From Holophagaceae bacterium (GTDB lineage Bacteria; Acidobacteriota; Holophagae; Holophagales; Holophagaceae): a DNA stretch of 6,523 nucleotides. The position numbers and the translations under genes were made by a program. Below are positions 1 to 6,171 of the stretch, in pieces (the stretch's first letter is position 1; each line of letters opens with the position of its first letter). The notes below the pieces were generated by a model. That model did not search any database, was not told the origin of the DNA, and saw nothing but the letters and a program-made list of their open reading frames with translations. Where the stretch lies: positions 1-6,523 of the forward strand of contig JANXQX010000029.1 in the NCBI GenBank assembly GCA_025353305.1, given 5' to 3'.

Positions 1-50
1 GGTAGCCCGGCGCGGATCACACCTAAGCGTGAGTCCGCCGCCGGGCTACC
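1..50. repeat. REP-like imperfect palindrome (long hairpin)
   Basis: Bases 1-12 (GGTAGCCCGGCG) are the exact reverse complement of 39-50. With one bulged base (38) the pairing continues as 13-16 with 34-37, and after a second bulge (33) 17-20 pairs with 29-32, leaving an 8-nt loop at 21-28. Almost the whole 50 bp can therefore fold as one hairpin. No T-run follows on the + strand, so it is not a typical rho-independent terminator for + transcription. It is followed at once by a second small palindrome (CTGAATTTCAG, 50-60). The window begins exactly at the hairpin edge, so its left context is unknown. Best read as a REP-type intergenic palindrome. Confidence 0.6.
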
Positions 51-83
51 TGAATTTCAGCTGCGAAGCTCGCACATGACGAG

Positions 84-115
84 TCTCTTTGTGCCCTTTG
101 TGTCTTGGTGGTTCT
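84..115 (-). repeat. CACAAAG-type degenerate interspersed repeat
   Basis: On the minus strand this reads as the string ACCACCAAGACACAAAG followed by GGCACAAAGAGA, i.e. repeated AAGACACAAAG-like words. From memory, this sequence family occurs between genes in many environmental bacteria and, when translated, yields spurious peptides such as TTKTQRAQR, which appears here. It lies in the leader of the downstream S41-like gene and explains why an in-frame TTG at 89 is not a believable start. No terminal inverted repeats or encoded protein are visible. Confidence 0.55.
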
Positions 116-193
116 ATTTCTTTGAATGCAACTTGGTATCAACCCTCGCACCTGAATAGGGAATCTTCCCCTCCTCCATGCCACACTTATTCC

Positions 194-1351
194 ATGCATC
201 AGCGCACCTGGCTTTCCCTGATCTCGCTGCCCCTGGTGGCCACATTCACTTATCCGCTTGTCCGGCAGACGCCCACCAAGCCAGCGGCGGAAGCACGCTC
301 GCAGGATCCGCTGGCGGGTCTGGCGGACATCCAGGATGTGCTTGGCCTGGTCAGGGACAACTACGTGGACCGCCCGGATATGGAGAAAGTCATTTCCGGC
401 GGTATCCAGGCAGTCCTGGAACGGGCCCATCCGCTGAATGCCTATCTCACGCCGGAGGATCTGCGCCTTCCGGATCCTGGCCCCGCGGATATCGGTGTCC
501 GATTGGTGAAACGCGGCATCTACGCCCAAGTGGTGGCAGTTCGGCCAGGTGGCCCCGGCGACAAGGCCGGCCTTCAGGTGGGGGACGTGGTTCGCAAGAT
601 TGATAAGGAATCCGTGGGGCCGCTAAGCGCTTGGGCACTGGAGCGCAACCTTCACGGCCCTGCGGGCACTTCCTTGAATCTACTGCGATATGCCTCGAGC
701 GAAGCCCAGATCAAGACCGTCAGCGTTGCGCGCGAAGTGCCTGGGAAGGCCATGATCACCTTGAAGAGAGCCGACAGGGCTCTGATGGTCTCCCTCCCGG
801 ATCTCATGCCGGGCCGCACTGTTGAATTGAAGACAATGCTGCCCACGCTGGACCGCAAGCTTCCGCTGATACTGGATCTCCGGCAGTGCTCGGAGGGTGA
901 TCTGACCGAGGCGGCCCTGGTGGCGGGACTCTTCGCCAGTGGCGGGCCTTTCGTGACCATCCAGGAACATGGCCAGAAGGATCGCACCGTGGAATTCAAG
1001 GCCGCGGGCGAGACCCCGTTCGCCAAAGTCATCCTGCTCCTTGGTCCCAGCACTTTAGGCCCTGCTGAGGCCCTGGCTTCGGCCCTCAAGAAGGCAGGCG
1101 ATCCCACTTTCGGTGAACGGACACCGGGTCTTGGGGTGGAGCGGACCCGCCTGCTGCTGAGACAGGGCGGCGCCGTGGAACTGGTGACCAAGCGCTGGCT
1201 CGGTGCCGGGGGCGAGAAGCTGGACCGGAGTGGCATTGTTCCCGATCACGTTCTGAAGGGGCTGAAGCCCGATGAGGATCCCATTCCCAAGATCCTGGTG
1301 GGTCTGAACGAGAAGCCCACACCCAAAGACGAAAGCCAGAACGCCGCTTGA
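194..1351 (+). CDS. S41/CtpA-like periplasmic protein with PDZ domain, catalytic dyad apparently lost
   Basis: The 385-residue product looks like a carboxy-terminal processing protease (S41) relative. It has an N-terminal hydrophobic export segment (about residues 6-23), an S41 helical region (about 45-90, containing NYVD and YLTPED), a PDZ domain (about 99-180, with KAGLQVGDVV) and a peptidase-fold region (about 224-350, with LILDLR, GPAEALASALK and GERTPGLG). Aligned by eye to the S41 signatures TASASE and GERTFGKG, the catalytic Ser falls on Gly289 and the Lys on Leu313, so it is probably not a peptidase by the classical mechanism. ATG 194 is preferred over an in-frame TTG at 89 because the extension is encoded by an intergenic repeat and the export segment follows ATG 194. 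No clear Shine-Dalgarno precedes it. The next gene starts 1 nt after its stop. In Proteobacteria, envC, ctpA and yibQ-type genes often cluster, which suggests a peptidoglycan-related role; this is inference. Confidence 0.8.
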   Translation: MHQRTWLSLISLPLVATFTYPLVRQTPTKPAAEARSQDPLAGLADIQDVLGLVRDNYVDRPDMEKVISGGIQAVLERAHPLNAYLTPEDLRLPDPGPADIGVRLVKRGIYAQVVAVRPGGPGDKAGLQVGDVVRKIDKESVGPLSAWALERNLHGPAGTSLNLLRYASSEAQIKTVSVAREVPGKAMITLKRADRALMVSLPDLMPGRTVELKTMLPTLDRKLPLILDLRQCSEGDLTEAALVAGLFASGGPFVTIQEHGQKDRTVEFKAAGETPFAKVILLLGPSTLGPAEALASALKKAGDPTFGERTPGLGVERTRLLLRQGGAVELVTKRWLGAGGEKLDRSGIVPDHVLKGLKPDEDPIPKILVGLNEKPTPKDESQNAA

Positions 1352-1352
1352 C

Positions 1353-2258
1353 ATGGGGCGACGGAAAAGCACGGGTCCATCAACGCCGGTCTTGTTTGGC
1401 CTGGGCGCGTTCATGCTGCTCATGGGTCTGGGGCTCGGCCTGCTCCTGAGCCAGACCAGCTGCGAGCGGAAACAAAAACCTTTGCCGCTGCGGGTGGAAC
1501 CGGAGCCGGGATCTAAACCTGAGCCCAGGCATCCACCCAAAACAATCGTTGAACCCGTCAAGCCCGTGGCTCCGAAAAAGGAGCCGGAATCCGGATTGCC
1601 CAGGTTCGCGCTGGTGGTGGACGACCTCGGCTATGTGGCGCCGGAACTGGTGACGCGGCTCTGCGCCCAACCCATTGCCTTCAGCGTGGCGGTGCTGCCC
1701 TATCAGGAATTCACCAAAGAGAGCGCCAACATCGCCTTTGAAAAAGGCAAGGAAGTGATGTTGCACCTGCCCATGGAGCCCGTCGGCTATCCCAAGGCGA
1801 ATCCCGGTCCCGATGCGGTGATGTTCAATCTGTCCGAGCAAGAAATCCGCGAGCGGGTCCGCAAAGCGCTGGATGACATCCCCCATCACACCGGCGTCAA
1901 CAATCACATGGGCAGCCGCATCACACCCGATAAGCCGCGCATGACCTGGGTGCTCCAGGAGATCAAGGCCCGGCACGATTTCTTTGTGGATAGCCGTACC
2001 GAAAAGGAGAGCGTGGCCTTTGCCGTGGCCGAAGAGCTGGGCCTCCATTCCGTGCAGCGCAAAGTCTTCCTGGATGACGACAAGGATTTCTTGGCGATGG
2101 AAAAGCAGTGGGAAAGGGCCTTGGCCATTGCGAAAAAAGAAGGCGAAGTCCTGATCATCGCCCACATCTACCCAGAGACCGTGGAAGCCCTGGAAAAGCT
2201 GATTCCGCGCACTAAGGGCCAGGTGAAATTCGTCAAGGCAGGCGAGTTGGCGAAATAG
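1353..2258 (+). CDS. Divergent polysaccharide deacetylase family protein (YibQ/DUF610-like)
   Basis: The 301-residue protein has a basic N-terminus, one membrane segment (about 13-32), a proline/charge-rich linker (about 43-79) and a divergent polysaccharide deacetylase domain (about 84-300). Visible family motifs are VVDDLGY (Asp90-Asp91), HLPMEP (His138), GVNNHMGSR (His185), FFVDSRT (Asp213) and AHIYPET (His271). These supply the Asp/His set expected for a metal-binding NodB-like fold, with the catalytic domain placed outside the inner membrane. Cys37 is not in a convincing lipobox. The ATG lies 1 nt after the TGA of the S41-like gene, so translation is probably coupled. The substrate is unknown in the family as far as I know; a cell-wall glycan is likely from the gene pairing. 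The length and full motif set indicate an intact gene. No terminator is visible before the convergent gene. Confidence 0.9.
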   Translation: MGRRKSTGPSTPVLFGLGAFMLLMGLGLGLLLSQTSCERKQKPLPLRVEPEPGSKPEPRHPPKTIVEPVKPVAPKKEPESGLPRFALVVDDLGYVAPELVTRLCAQPIAFSVAVLPYQEFTKESANIAFEKGKEVMLHLPMEPVGYPKANPGPDAVMFNLSEQEIRERVRKALDDIPHHTGVNNHMGSRITPDKPRMTWVLQEIKARHDFFVDSRTEKESVAFAVAEELGLHSVQRKVFLDDDKDFLAMEKQWERALAIAKKEGEVLIIAHIYPETVEALEKLIPRTKGQVKFVKAGELAK

Positions 2259-2264
2259 GCGCGA

Positions 2265-2726
2265 TCAGGGCTTCTGTTTATTACTGATGTGGATGATTTC
2301 ATCGACCTCGGCGTGGACGATGCCGCTTCCGTCTATCAACTCGATCCGGTACGTGCGGTTCAGTTTGGGCTCCGTCTCCAACTGATGCTTGATCTCATCA
2401 AGCTCTGTGTCATTGAGCTTGATTGTCGCGTTGAGCCTACTGCGGCCGGGCTTGCGAAACCGGATCGTAGATGCCTTGTTCCATACCACATATTCGGGAC
2501 CCAGGCACTTGATCAGCATGAGCATATAGATCGGGTCCACCGCTGCGTACAGGCTGCCGCCAAAGATGCTCCCCACGTAGTTGCGGGTGCGAAGTGAAAG
2601 CGGCAGCTTCACCCGGAATTCCTTCCAGTCCCTGGCGATATAGGTGATGCGCCCGCCGGTACCCCGATAGCAGGGCCAGAGATTCATGGTCCAGCGGAAG
2701 ACCTTAGTTCGCCAGGATTCGCTCAC
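2265..2726 (-). CDS. DUF4442 hotdog-fold (thioesterase-like) protein
   Basis: The 153-residue product matches the pattern of DUF4442 proteins, which are predicted to adopt a hotdog fold related to acyl-CoA thioesterases. Diagnostic stretches are NLWPCYRGTGGRI (15-27), RNYVGSIFGGSLYAAVDP (48-65), the hydrophobic helix IYMLMLI, and VVWNKASTIRFRKPGR. Asn49 and Asp64, flanking the central helix, are candidate active-site residues by analogy with hotdog enzymes; that assignment is inference. The start is GTG at 2726 with a GGAG ribosome binding site at 2735-2738, 8 nt upstream. The gene begins 23 nt after the glpX stop on the same strand, so the two are probably co-transcribed. The product lacks a signal peptide and should be cytoplasmic. 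Its substrate cannot be told from sequence. Confidence 0.85.
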   Translation of the reverse strand: MSESWRTKVFRWTMNLWPCYRGTGGRITYIARDWKEFRVKLPLSLRTRNYVGSIFGGSLYAAVDPIYMLMLIKCLGPEYVVWNKASTIRFRKPGRSRLNATIKLNDTELDEIKHQLETEPKLNRTYRIELIDGSGIVHAEVDEIIHISNKQKP

Positions 2727-2749
2727 GGCAACGTCTCCGGGGGAACAAG

Positions 2750-3718
2750 TCAGAACCGAACGGTGATGGTCTCGCCTTTTCGTTTGTAGACGGTGTCGAT
2801 GAATCGCACCAGACCCGATTCGTAGGTCAGTACCAGGGAACTGGTGCGGATGCCGTGGCCGAAGAACTGCACGCCTTTGAGAAGGTTTCCGGAAGTCACA
2901 CCGCAGGCGGCGAAGACGATATGCTTGCCTGGCGCGAGATCTTCAGTCTTGTAGATGCGATCGAAATCCACTCCCATTTTTTCCGCGTTTTCCCTGGATG
3001 CGGTGTTGGTGTCGACCACCAGCCGCGCCTGGATCTCGCCATTGAGGCATTTAAGCGCAGCGGCGGATATCACGCCTTCAGGCGCCCCACCGGTGCCCAT
3101 GACCGCGTGGATTCCCGTGCCGCTCACCGCCGCGCTGATGGCGGCGCTGAGATCACCATCGCCGATGAGCTGGATGCGTGCGCCCGCCGCACGGATGTCA
3201 GCGATCAGCTGCTCGTGCCTGGGCCGGTCCAGCACCGATACCGTAAGATCACCAATCTTGCGGTCCAATGCCTTGGCGATGGCTTCCAGGTTGTCGATCA
3301 CCGGGGCATCAAGATTGACCTTTCCCTTGGCAGCGGGGCCTACCACGAGTTTCTGCATGTAGAGATCGGGCGCGTGCAGCAGGCCGCCTTTCTCGGAGGC
3401 GGCGAGCACCGCGATCGCATTGGCCGCACCGGTCGCGCAGAGATTGGTGCCTTCCAGCGGATCCACCGCGATGTCCACCGACGGATGGCCTGAGCCCATG
3501 CCAACCTTTTCACCGATGAAAAGCATGGGGGCTTCATCCCGCTCGCCTTCGCCGATGACGATGGTGCCATCCATGCGCACGGATTCCATGCTGTGGCGCA
3601 TGGCCTCGACGGCGAGCTTGTCCGAATGCTTGCGCCGACCGTGCCCGATGCTGGGGGCGCAGGCGATGGCTGCTTCTTCCACCACGCGAAGGAATTCAAG
3701 ACTGAGCGTCTGTTCCAT
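2750..3718 (-). CDS. glpX: Fructose-1,6-bisphosphatase, class II (GlpX)
   Basis: GlpX hydrolyses fructose-1,6-bisphosphate to fructose-6-phosphate in gluconeogenesis and needs a divalent metal. With the chosen start the protein has 322 residues, close to the roughly 336 of E. coli GlpX, and aligns from residue 1 (MEQTLSLEF against MRRELAIEF). Metal and substrate motifs are complete: Asp33, [11 protein letters not shown] (Glu57), VDPLEGT (Asp86, Glu89), IGDGD (185-189) and GTGGAPEG (Glu214). These match the E. coli metal-binding positions Asp33, Glu57, Asp85, Glu88 and Glu213. The ATG at 3718 is preferred to an in-frame ATG at 3742: it has a GGAG 6 nt upstream, and the extra eight codons come from a heptad repeat. 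It precedes the DUF4442 gene in a probable operon. A bifunctional FBPase/SBPase role, known in some GlpX proteins, cannot be decided here. Confidence 0.95.
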   Translation of the reverse strand: MEQTLSLEFLRVVEEAAIACAPSIGHGRRKHSDKLAVEAMRHSMESVRMDGTIVIGEGERDEAPMLFIGEKVGMGSGHPSVDIAVDPLEGTNLCATGAANAIAVLAASEKGGLLHAPDLYMQKLVVGPAAKGKVNLDAPVIDNLEAIAKALDRKIGDLTVSVLDRPRHEQLIADIRAAGARIQLIGDGDLSAAISAAVSGTGIHAVMGTGGAPEGVISAAALKCLNGEIQARLVVDTNTASRENAEKMGVDFDRIYKTEDLAPGKHIVFAACGVTSGNLLKGVQFFGHGIRTSSLVLTYESGLVRFIDTVYKRKGETITVRF

Positions 3719-3724
3719 GGCTTT

Positions 3725-3728
3725 CTCC
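3725..3728 (-). promoter_or_regulatory. Ribosome binding site that sets the glpX start
   Basis: The minus strand reads GGAG, then AAAGCC, then ATG (3718), a 6-nt spacing. The upstream alternative ATG at 3742 has only a weak AGGG 4 nt away inside repeat sequence. This supports the shorter GlpX. Confidence 0.75.
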
Positions 3729-3730
3729 GG

Positions 3731-3923
3731 GGCTGTGGGCATTAGGCCCTAGGCTGTAGGTTCAATTCGAGCGCGCCATAGGCGCGTCCCTCATCCCTTA
3801 AGCCTACAGCCTACAGCCCACCGCCCACAGTCCACAGCCCGTCGCCTACGGCCTACGGCCCATCGCCTACGGCCTACGGCCCATCGCCTACGGCCTACGG
3901 CCCATCGCCGGCCCATCGCCTAC
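3731..3923. repeat. Two-armed heptad (7-bp) repeat array around a central hairpin
   Basis: The right arm (3801-3923) consists of 17 consecutive 7-bp words of the form NGCCYAY (AGCCTAC, GGCCTAC, GGCCCAT, CGCCTAC and so on) with one word cut to 4 bp at 3906-3909. Part of it has become a higher-order 21-bp tandem repeat: 3838-3858, 3859-3879 and 3880-3900, differing by one base. The left arm (3731-3758) has four words in the opposite orientation (GGCTGTG, GGCATTA, GGCCCTA, GGCTGTA). The ends of the arms pair: 3751-3762 and 3801-3812 are inverted repeats with 11 of 12 matches. Between them lies a hairpin, CGCGCC-ATA-GGCGCG (3772-3786). The array fills the gap between cutA and glpX and overlaps the last codon and stop of cutA. 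Confidence 0.85.
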
Positions 3924-4246
3924 ACTAGCCGCCGGGTGGTTTCACGAATCCAGTCGAGAAATGGCTCACTGCCTTCCTGTACAGGCAACATCAGGATTTC
4001 CGGCACTTCATAGGTGTGAAGATCCGTGATGACTTCGGAAACCGTCGGGAAGAGTTCCACTGTGGTCTTGATGATCAACATGACTTCTTCATCCAGATGC
4101 GTTTCACCCTTGAAGTTGTAATAGCTCTTCACATTCGGCAGAATGCTCACGCAGGCGGCAAAGCCCTGATCAACCAGGGCCGCCGCGATGGTGAGCGCCG
4201 CTTCTTCACTGCCGCAAGTTGTGAGGATGGTGCAAGCGTCTGTCAT
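3920..4246 (-). CDS. cutA: CutA1 divalent-cation tolerance family protein
   Basis: The 108-residue product has the usual CutA1 length and the typical core: [20 protein letters not shown] (24-43), a conserved Glu-rich strand [11 protein letters not shown] (51-61), the HTYEVPEI segment (77-84) and a terminal DWI. CutA1 proteins are small trimeric, ferredoxin-like cytoplasmic proteins. They were linked to copper and other metal tolerance in E. coli, but the biochemical role remains unclear. The ATG at 4246 has a GGAG at 4256-4259, 9 nt upstream. The stop codon TAG (3920-3922) lies inside the heptad array (GTG-TAG-GCG on the minus strand), so the 3' end may have been shaped by the repeat, although the C-terminal length looks normal. 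It runs in the same direction as glpX, about 200 nt upstream of it. Confidence 0.93.
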   Translation of the reverse strand: MTDACTILTTCGSEEAALTIAAALVDQGFAACVSILPNVKSYYNFKGETHLDEEVMLIIKTTVELFPTVSEVITDLHTYEVPEILMLPVQEGSEPFLDWIRETTRRLV

Positions 4247-4459
4247 GTTGGGCGGCTCCGCACGGTCGAGCGAGCCTTCAAGTGTGCCACGGGAATGTCA
4301 CAGAACGAAGGGCGCGTGTGACGATGTACCAGGGTGTGGTCTCCATGTCCGGCTGACGGAATAGAGTTTTTTCCCCGGTGCCAACTTCTACAGGCGGATC
4401 GGATCCGAGTATTGCGAGCGCGGATTCGAGTGAAAGTTGAGGTCTCCCATTTGCCGTTG

Positions 4460-5692
4460 CTAGCTTTTTGGGACCTTCAATCGATCTTGAGCTTGTCCTT
4501 TTGAATCGGGTTTTGTGGCCACGCCCGCATCAGAAGTCGGCGCCAAATGGGTTTTTGGTCCAACTTTTTTCTCCAGTTGGACGGTTGCAGGAGACGACCA
4601 GGGGATGATCAGGCGTTGCCGATGATCAAAACCAAATGTAAATCGCATGGCATCTTGTTCCGTTTTTAAAACAGGCGGTGCAGGCGCGACGAGTGCACCA
4701 TCCGGTTTTTCGATGGTTCCGGTCATCGGGTCCAATTCGGCCCACACAATTTCCGGATAAGCCATAGTGGAGGCGTTCCTTTCGGAGGTGGCGAACCGGT
4801 ATTCCCACTCAGGGGACTGACTTGTGGTTGGAATGACCTTGAACCGCTTATACGTTTCCGTTATAGCTTTTTCCATGCGCCTAGCGATGAGAATATGCCC
4901 ATTTCGCATCGGTTGAATCCCTAGAATCACGGGCGGAAATGGGTGTTTCCCATCGATAAACTCTTTATCAAGACTTAACAGTTCGATGGTTCTGGTTGGG
5001 AATGGGTTTCCATCTTTGATGACCCATAAAATGCCTGCTTTCCAGGACACCAGGACAAAAGCCCCTGGCACTCGTATTGGGTAATCCAGGAAAGGCGCTA
5101 GTCCTTTCCTGGTTGGACTCTGACTCGCATAAACAATCTTTCCATTCGCCCGGGAACACCAAAAAGCAGGCCCGTTGAAGTCGATGGGGATGACTGACTT
5201 CAATTCAAGCTGGCCGTCCGGTCGCATCCGCCACCAGGCACAGCAGGAAGCCTCGCCATCCATCACGAAACCAGTGTCGACGTTTATTGCGAAGAATAGG
5301 TCAGGAATACTGGATTCATAGAGAAAAACAGGGAACCCTCTTTCCCCATCCTTGTGATCTGTATCAATGAGGTTTTCTTCCCAGACACCAGAAGCTTGGC
5401 GTCTTCCATAGAGGAAGTTTTGATCCTTCAACAGGACTGAATAGGTGACATCGTTTGAAGCGCTCAATCCAAGCAGTATGGAAGGCGAAGGCGAAACAAC
5501 CTGTTGATACCTACCGGTGGCTAGATCTCCAATTTTTGCTTTTTTCCCAAGCTCTTCGATCAGTGCGATGGAATCTTCGCCCCAGATGATTTGAGGTTGC
5601 TGCCGCTTGGAAGCGAGAGTAAGCATTTGTCCGTGCAGGCCGACACCCGTAAGACAAATTGAAAAGAGCAGCACAAGAATGTTCACGCGCAC
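4460..5692 (-). CDS. Exported 410-residue protein of unknown function
   Basis: I do not recognise the family. The N-terminus (MRVNILVLLFSICLTGVGLHG) is a plausible Sec signal peptide with cleavage near Gly21. Cys13 is not in a good lipobox. The mature part is rich in short beta-strand-like stretches with aromatic and glycine turns (IIWGED, ILLGLSAS, WWRMRPDG, FVLVSWKAGILWVIKDG, IVWAELDPMTGT), compatible with a propeller-like or other all-beta fold, but no repeat register could be fixed. It has a Cys-Cys pair (150-151) and Cys179. The last ~35 residues are polar and probably disordered. GTG 5692 has GAAGGA 8 nt upstream, and it directly follows the in-frame TAA of a 15-codon ORF. G+C is visibly lower than in the genes to the left. 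It probably shares a transcript with the cysteine-rich gene upstream. Confidence 0.75.
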   Translation of the reverse strand: MRVNILVLLFSICLTGVGLHGQMLTLASKRQQPQIIWGEDSIALIEELGKKAKIGDLATGRYQQVVSPSPSILLGLSASNDVTYSVLLKDQNFLYGRRQASGVWEENLIDTDHKDGERGFPVFLYESSIPDLFFAINVDTGFVMDGEASCCAWWRMRPDGQLELKSVIPIDFNGPAFWCSRANGKIVYASQSPTRKGLAPFLDYPIRVPGAFVLVSWKAGILWVIKDGNPFPTRTIELLSLDKEFIDGKHPFPPVILGIQPMRNGHILIARRMEKAITETYKRFKVIPTTSQSPEWEYRFATSERNASTMAYPEIVWAELDPMTGTIEKPDGALVAPAPPVLKTEQDAMRFTFGFDHRQRLIIPWSSPATVQLEKKVGPKTHLAPTSDAGVATKPDSKGQAQDRLKVPKS

Positions 5693-5740
5693 TTACAACA
5701 TCCTTCTCGCAACTTGTTTTGAGAAGCCTTTATTCCACAT
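5693..5740 (-). CDS. 15-codon leader ORF, or nonsense-interrupted 5' end of the 410-residue gene
   Basis: The minus strand carries GGGAGGA, then 6 nt, then ATG (5740), encoding MWNKGFSKQVARRML and ending in TAA at 5695-5693. The GTG of the 410-residue gene is the very next codon, in the same frame. Its ribosome binding site is stronger than that of the large gene. The peptide is basic (K, K, R, R) and would make a normal positive n-region if the TAA were a sense codon, because the hydrophobic export segment follows at once. Two readings are open: a translated leader that delivers ribosomes to GTG 5692 by stop-start coupling, or an ancestral start cut off by a stop mutation. Confidence 0.5.
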   Translation of the reverse strand: MWNKGFSKQVARRML

Positions 5741-5746
5741 GATTGT

Positions 5747-5751
5747 CCTCC
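5747..5751 (-). promoter_or_regulatory. Strong ribosome binding site upstream of the mini-ORF
   Basis: GGAGG on the minus strand, within GGGAGGAC, lies 6 nt before ATG 5740. It is the best Shine-Dalgarno sequence in the accessory unit apart from the AAGGAG of the cysteine-rich gene, and is the main reason for believing that translation begins at 5740. Confidence 0.6.
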
Positions 5752-5767
5752 CATCAGAGAAATCAAT

Positions 5768-6076
5768 TTATTCCATATCTGCATTTATTATATGAAGTAG
5801 TTTTTTCCCTTCTTCAGAAATATCAGGATATTTTTTAAAACATTGGACGACGCATGCATCGCGTGCGATGCGGGCAGCTCCAATACACGGTTGACATTCG
5901 GGTGATCTATTGATCGTATCCTGAAGCACCTTGTCACATACGCATGCGCATTGTGCGAAATCATCCCCAGGATATGCATTGGCACATTCCGATTTGTTAT
6001 CCGCGAACGCCGGGGATGAGAATACCCCCACTATTGCTACTGCTCGAAGCAGATGTTTTGAGTAGGTAAAGGACAT
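5768..6076 (-). CDS. Small exported protein with eight cysteines
   Basis: The 102-residue product has a clear signal peptide: Lys7 and Arg11, a hydrophobic core at 13-19, and an AFA-D cleavage motif after Ala25. The mature ~77 residues hold eight cysteines at 31, 43, 45, 47, 61, 64, 75 and 79, i.e. C-x11-C-x-C-x-C-x13-C-x2-C-x10-C-x3-C. Four disulfides, or thiol metal binding through the CxCxC and CxxC motifs, are both possible. I do not recognise a family. ATG 6076 has AAGGAG 6 nt upstream, an excellent ribosome binding site. The stop is 27 nt before the mini-ORF ATG, so this gene, the mini-ORF and the 410-residue gene probably form one transcript of exported products. Its G+C (about 40%, with a 25% stretch at the 3' end) is far below that of the housekeeping genes, suggesting transfer. 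Confidence 0.75.
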   Translation of the reverse strand: MSFTYSKHLLRAVAIVGVFSSPAFADNKSECANAYPGDDFAQCACVCDKVLQDTINRSPECQPCIGAARIARDACVVQCFKKYPDISEEGKKLLHIINADME

Positions 6077-6110
6077 TGAACTCTCCTTGGTTATGTATCA
6101 GCACTTTGAG

Positions 6111-6130
6111 CCCCCCCCCTGCTTTGTCAA
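6111..6130 (-). promoter_or_regulatory. TTGACA box followed by a G9 homopolymer upstream of the cysteine-rich gene
   Basis: On the minus strand a perfect -35-like TTGACA (6130-6125) is followed within 5 nt by nine consecutive G residues (6119-6111). The hexamer at the ideal 17-bp spacing is AAAGTG, a poor -10. The better-placed AT-rich words (TGATAC, CATAAC) lie 24 nt or more away. As written this is not a good sigma-70 promoter, but the homopolymer sits where length changes would alter promoter spacing. Low confidence as a working promoter; the tract itself is plain. Confidence 0.3.
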
Positions 6131-6171
6131 GTGACAGACCCTTCAGCCATCCCCCAAGACTGATCAGAAAG

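Noticed and set aside
89..193. N-terminal extension of the S41-like protein from TTG 89
   Set aside because: The extra 35 residues are encoded by an interspersed repeat and would bury the export segment. TTG 89 has no ribosome binding site.
1380..2165. Long minus-strand open frame (261 codons) opposite the deacetylase gene
   Set aside because: It is a His/Gln-rich shadow of a GC-rich gene with clear family motifs on the plus strand.
3838..3909. CRISPR array from the 21-bp repeated units
   Set aside because: The units are directly tandem with no spacers, and are built from 7-bp words that continue outside them.
4297..4322. Inverted repeat GTCACA-N14-TGTGAC upstream of cutA as a CRP-like operator
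   Set aside because: The half-sites point the wrong way for a TGTGA-N6-TCACA site and the spacing is wrong. A 6-bp match can arise by chance.
5856..5871. GCATCG-CGTG-CGATGC hairpin inside the cysteine-rich gene
   Set aside because: It lies within coding sequence (AlaArgIleAlaArgAsp region) with no T-run. The codon pattern accounts for it and no regulatory role can be supported.
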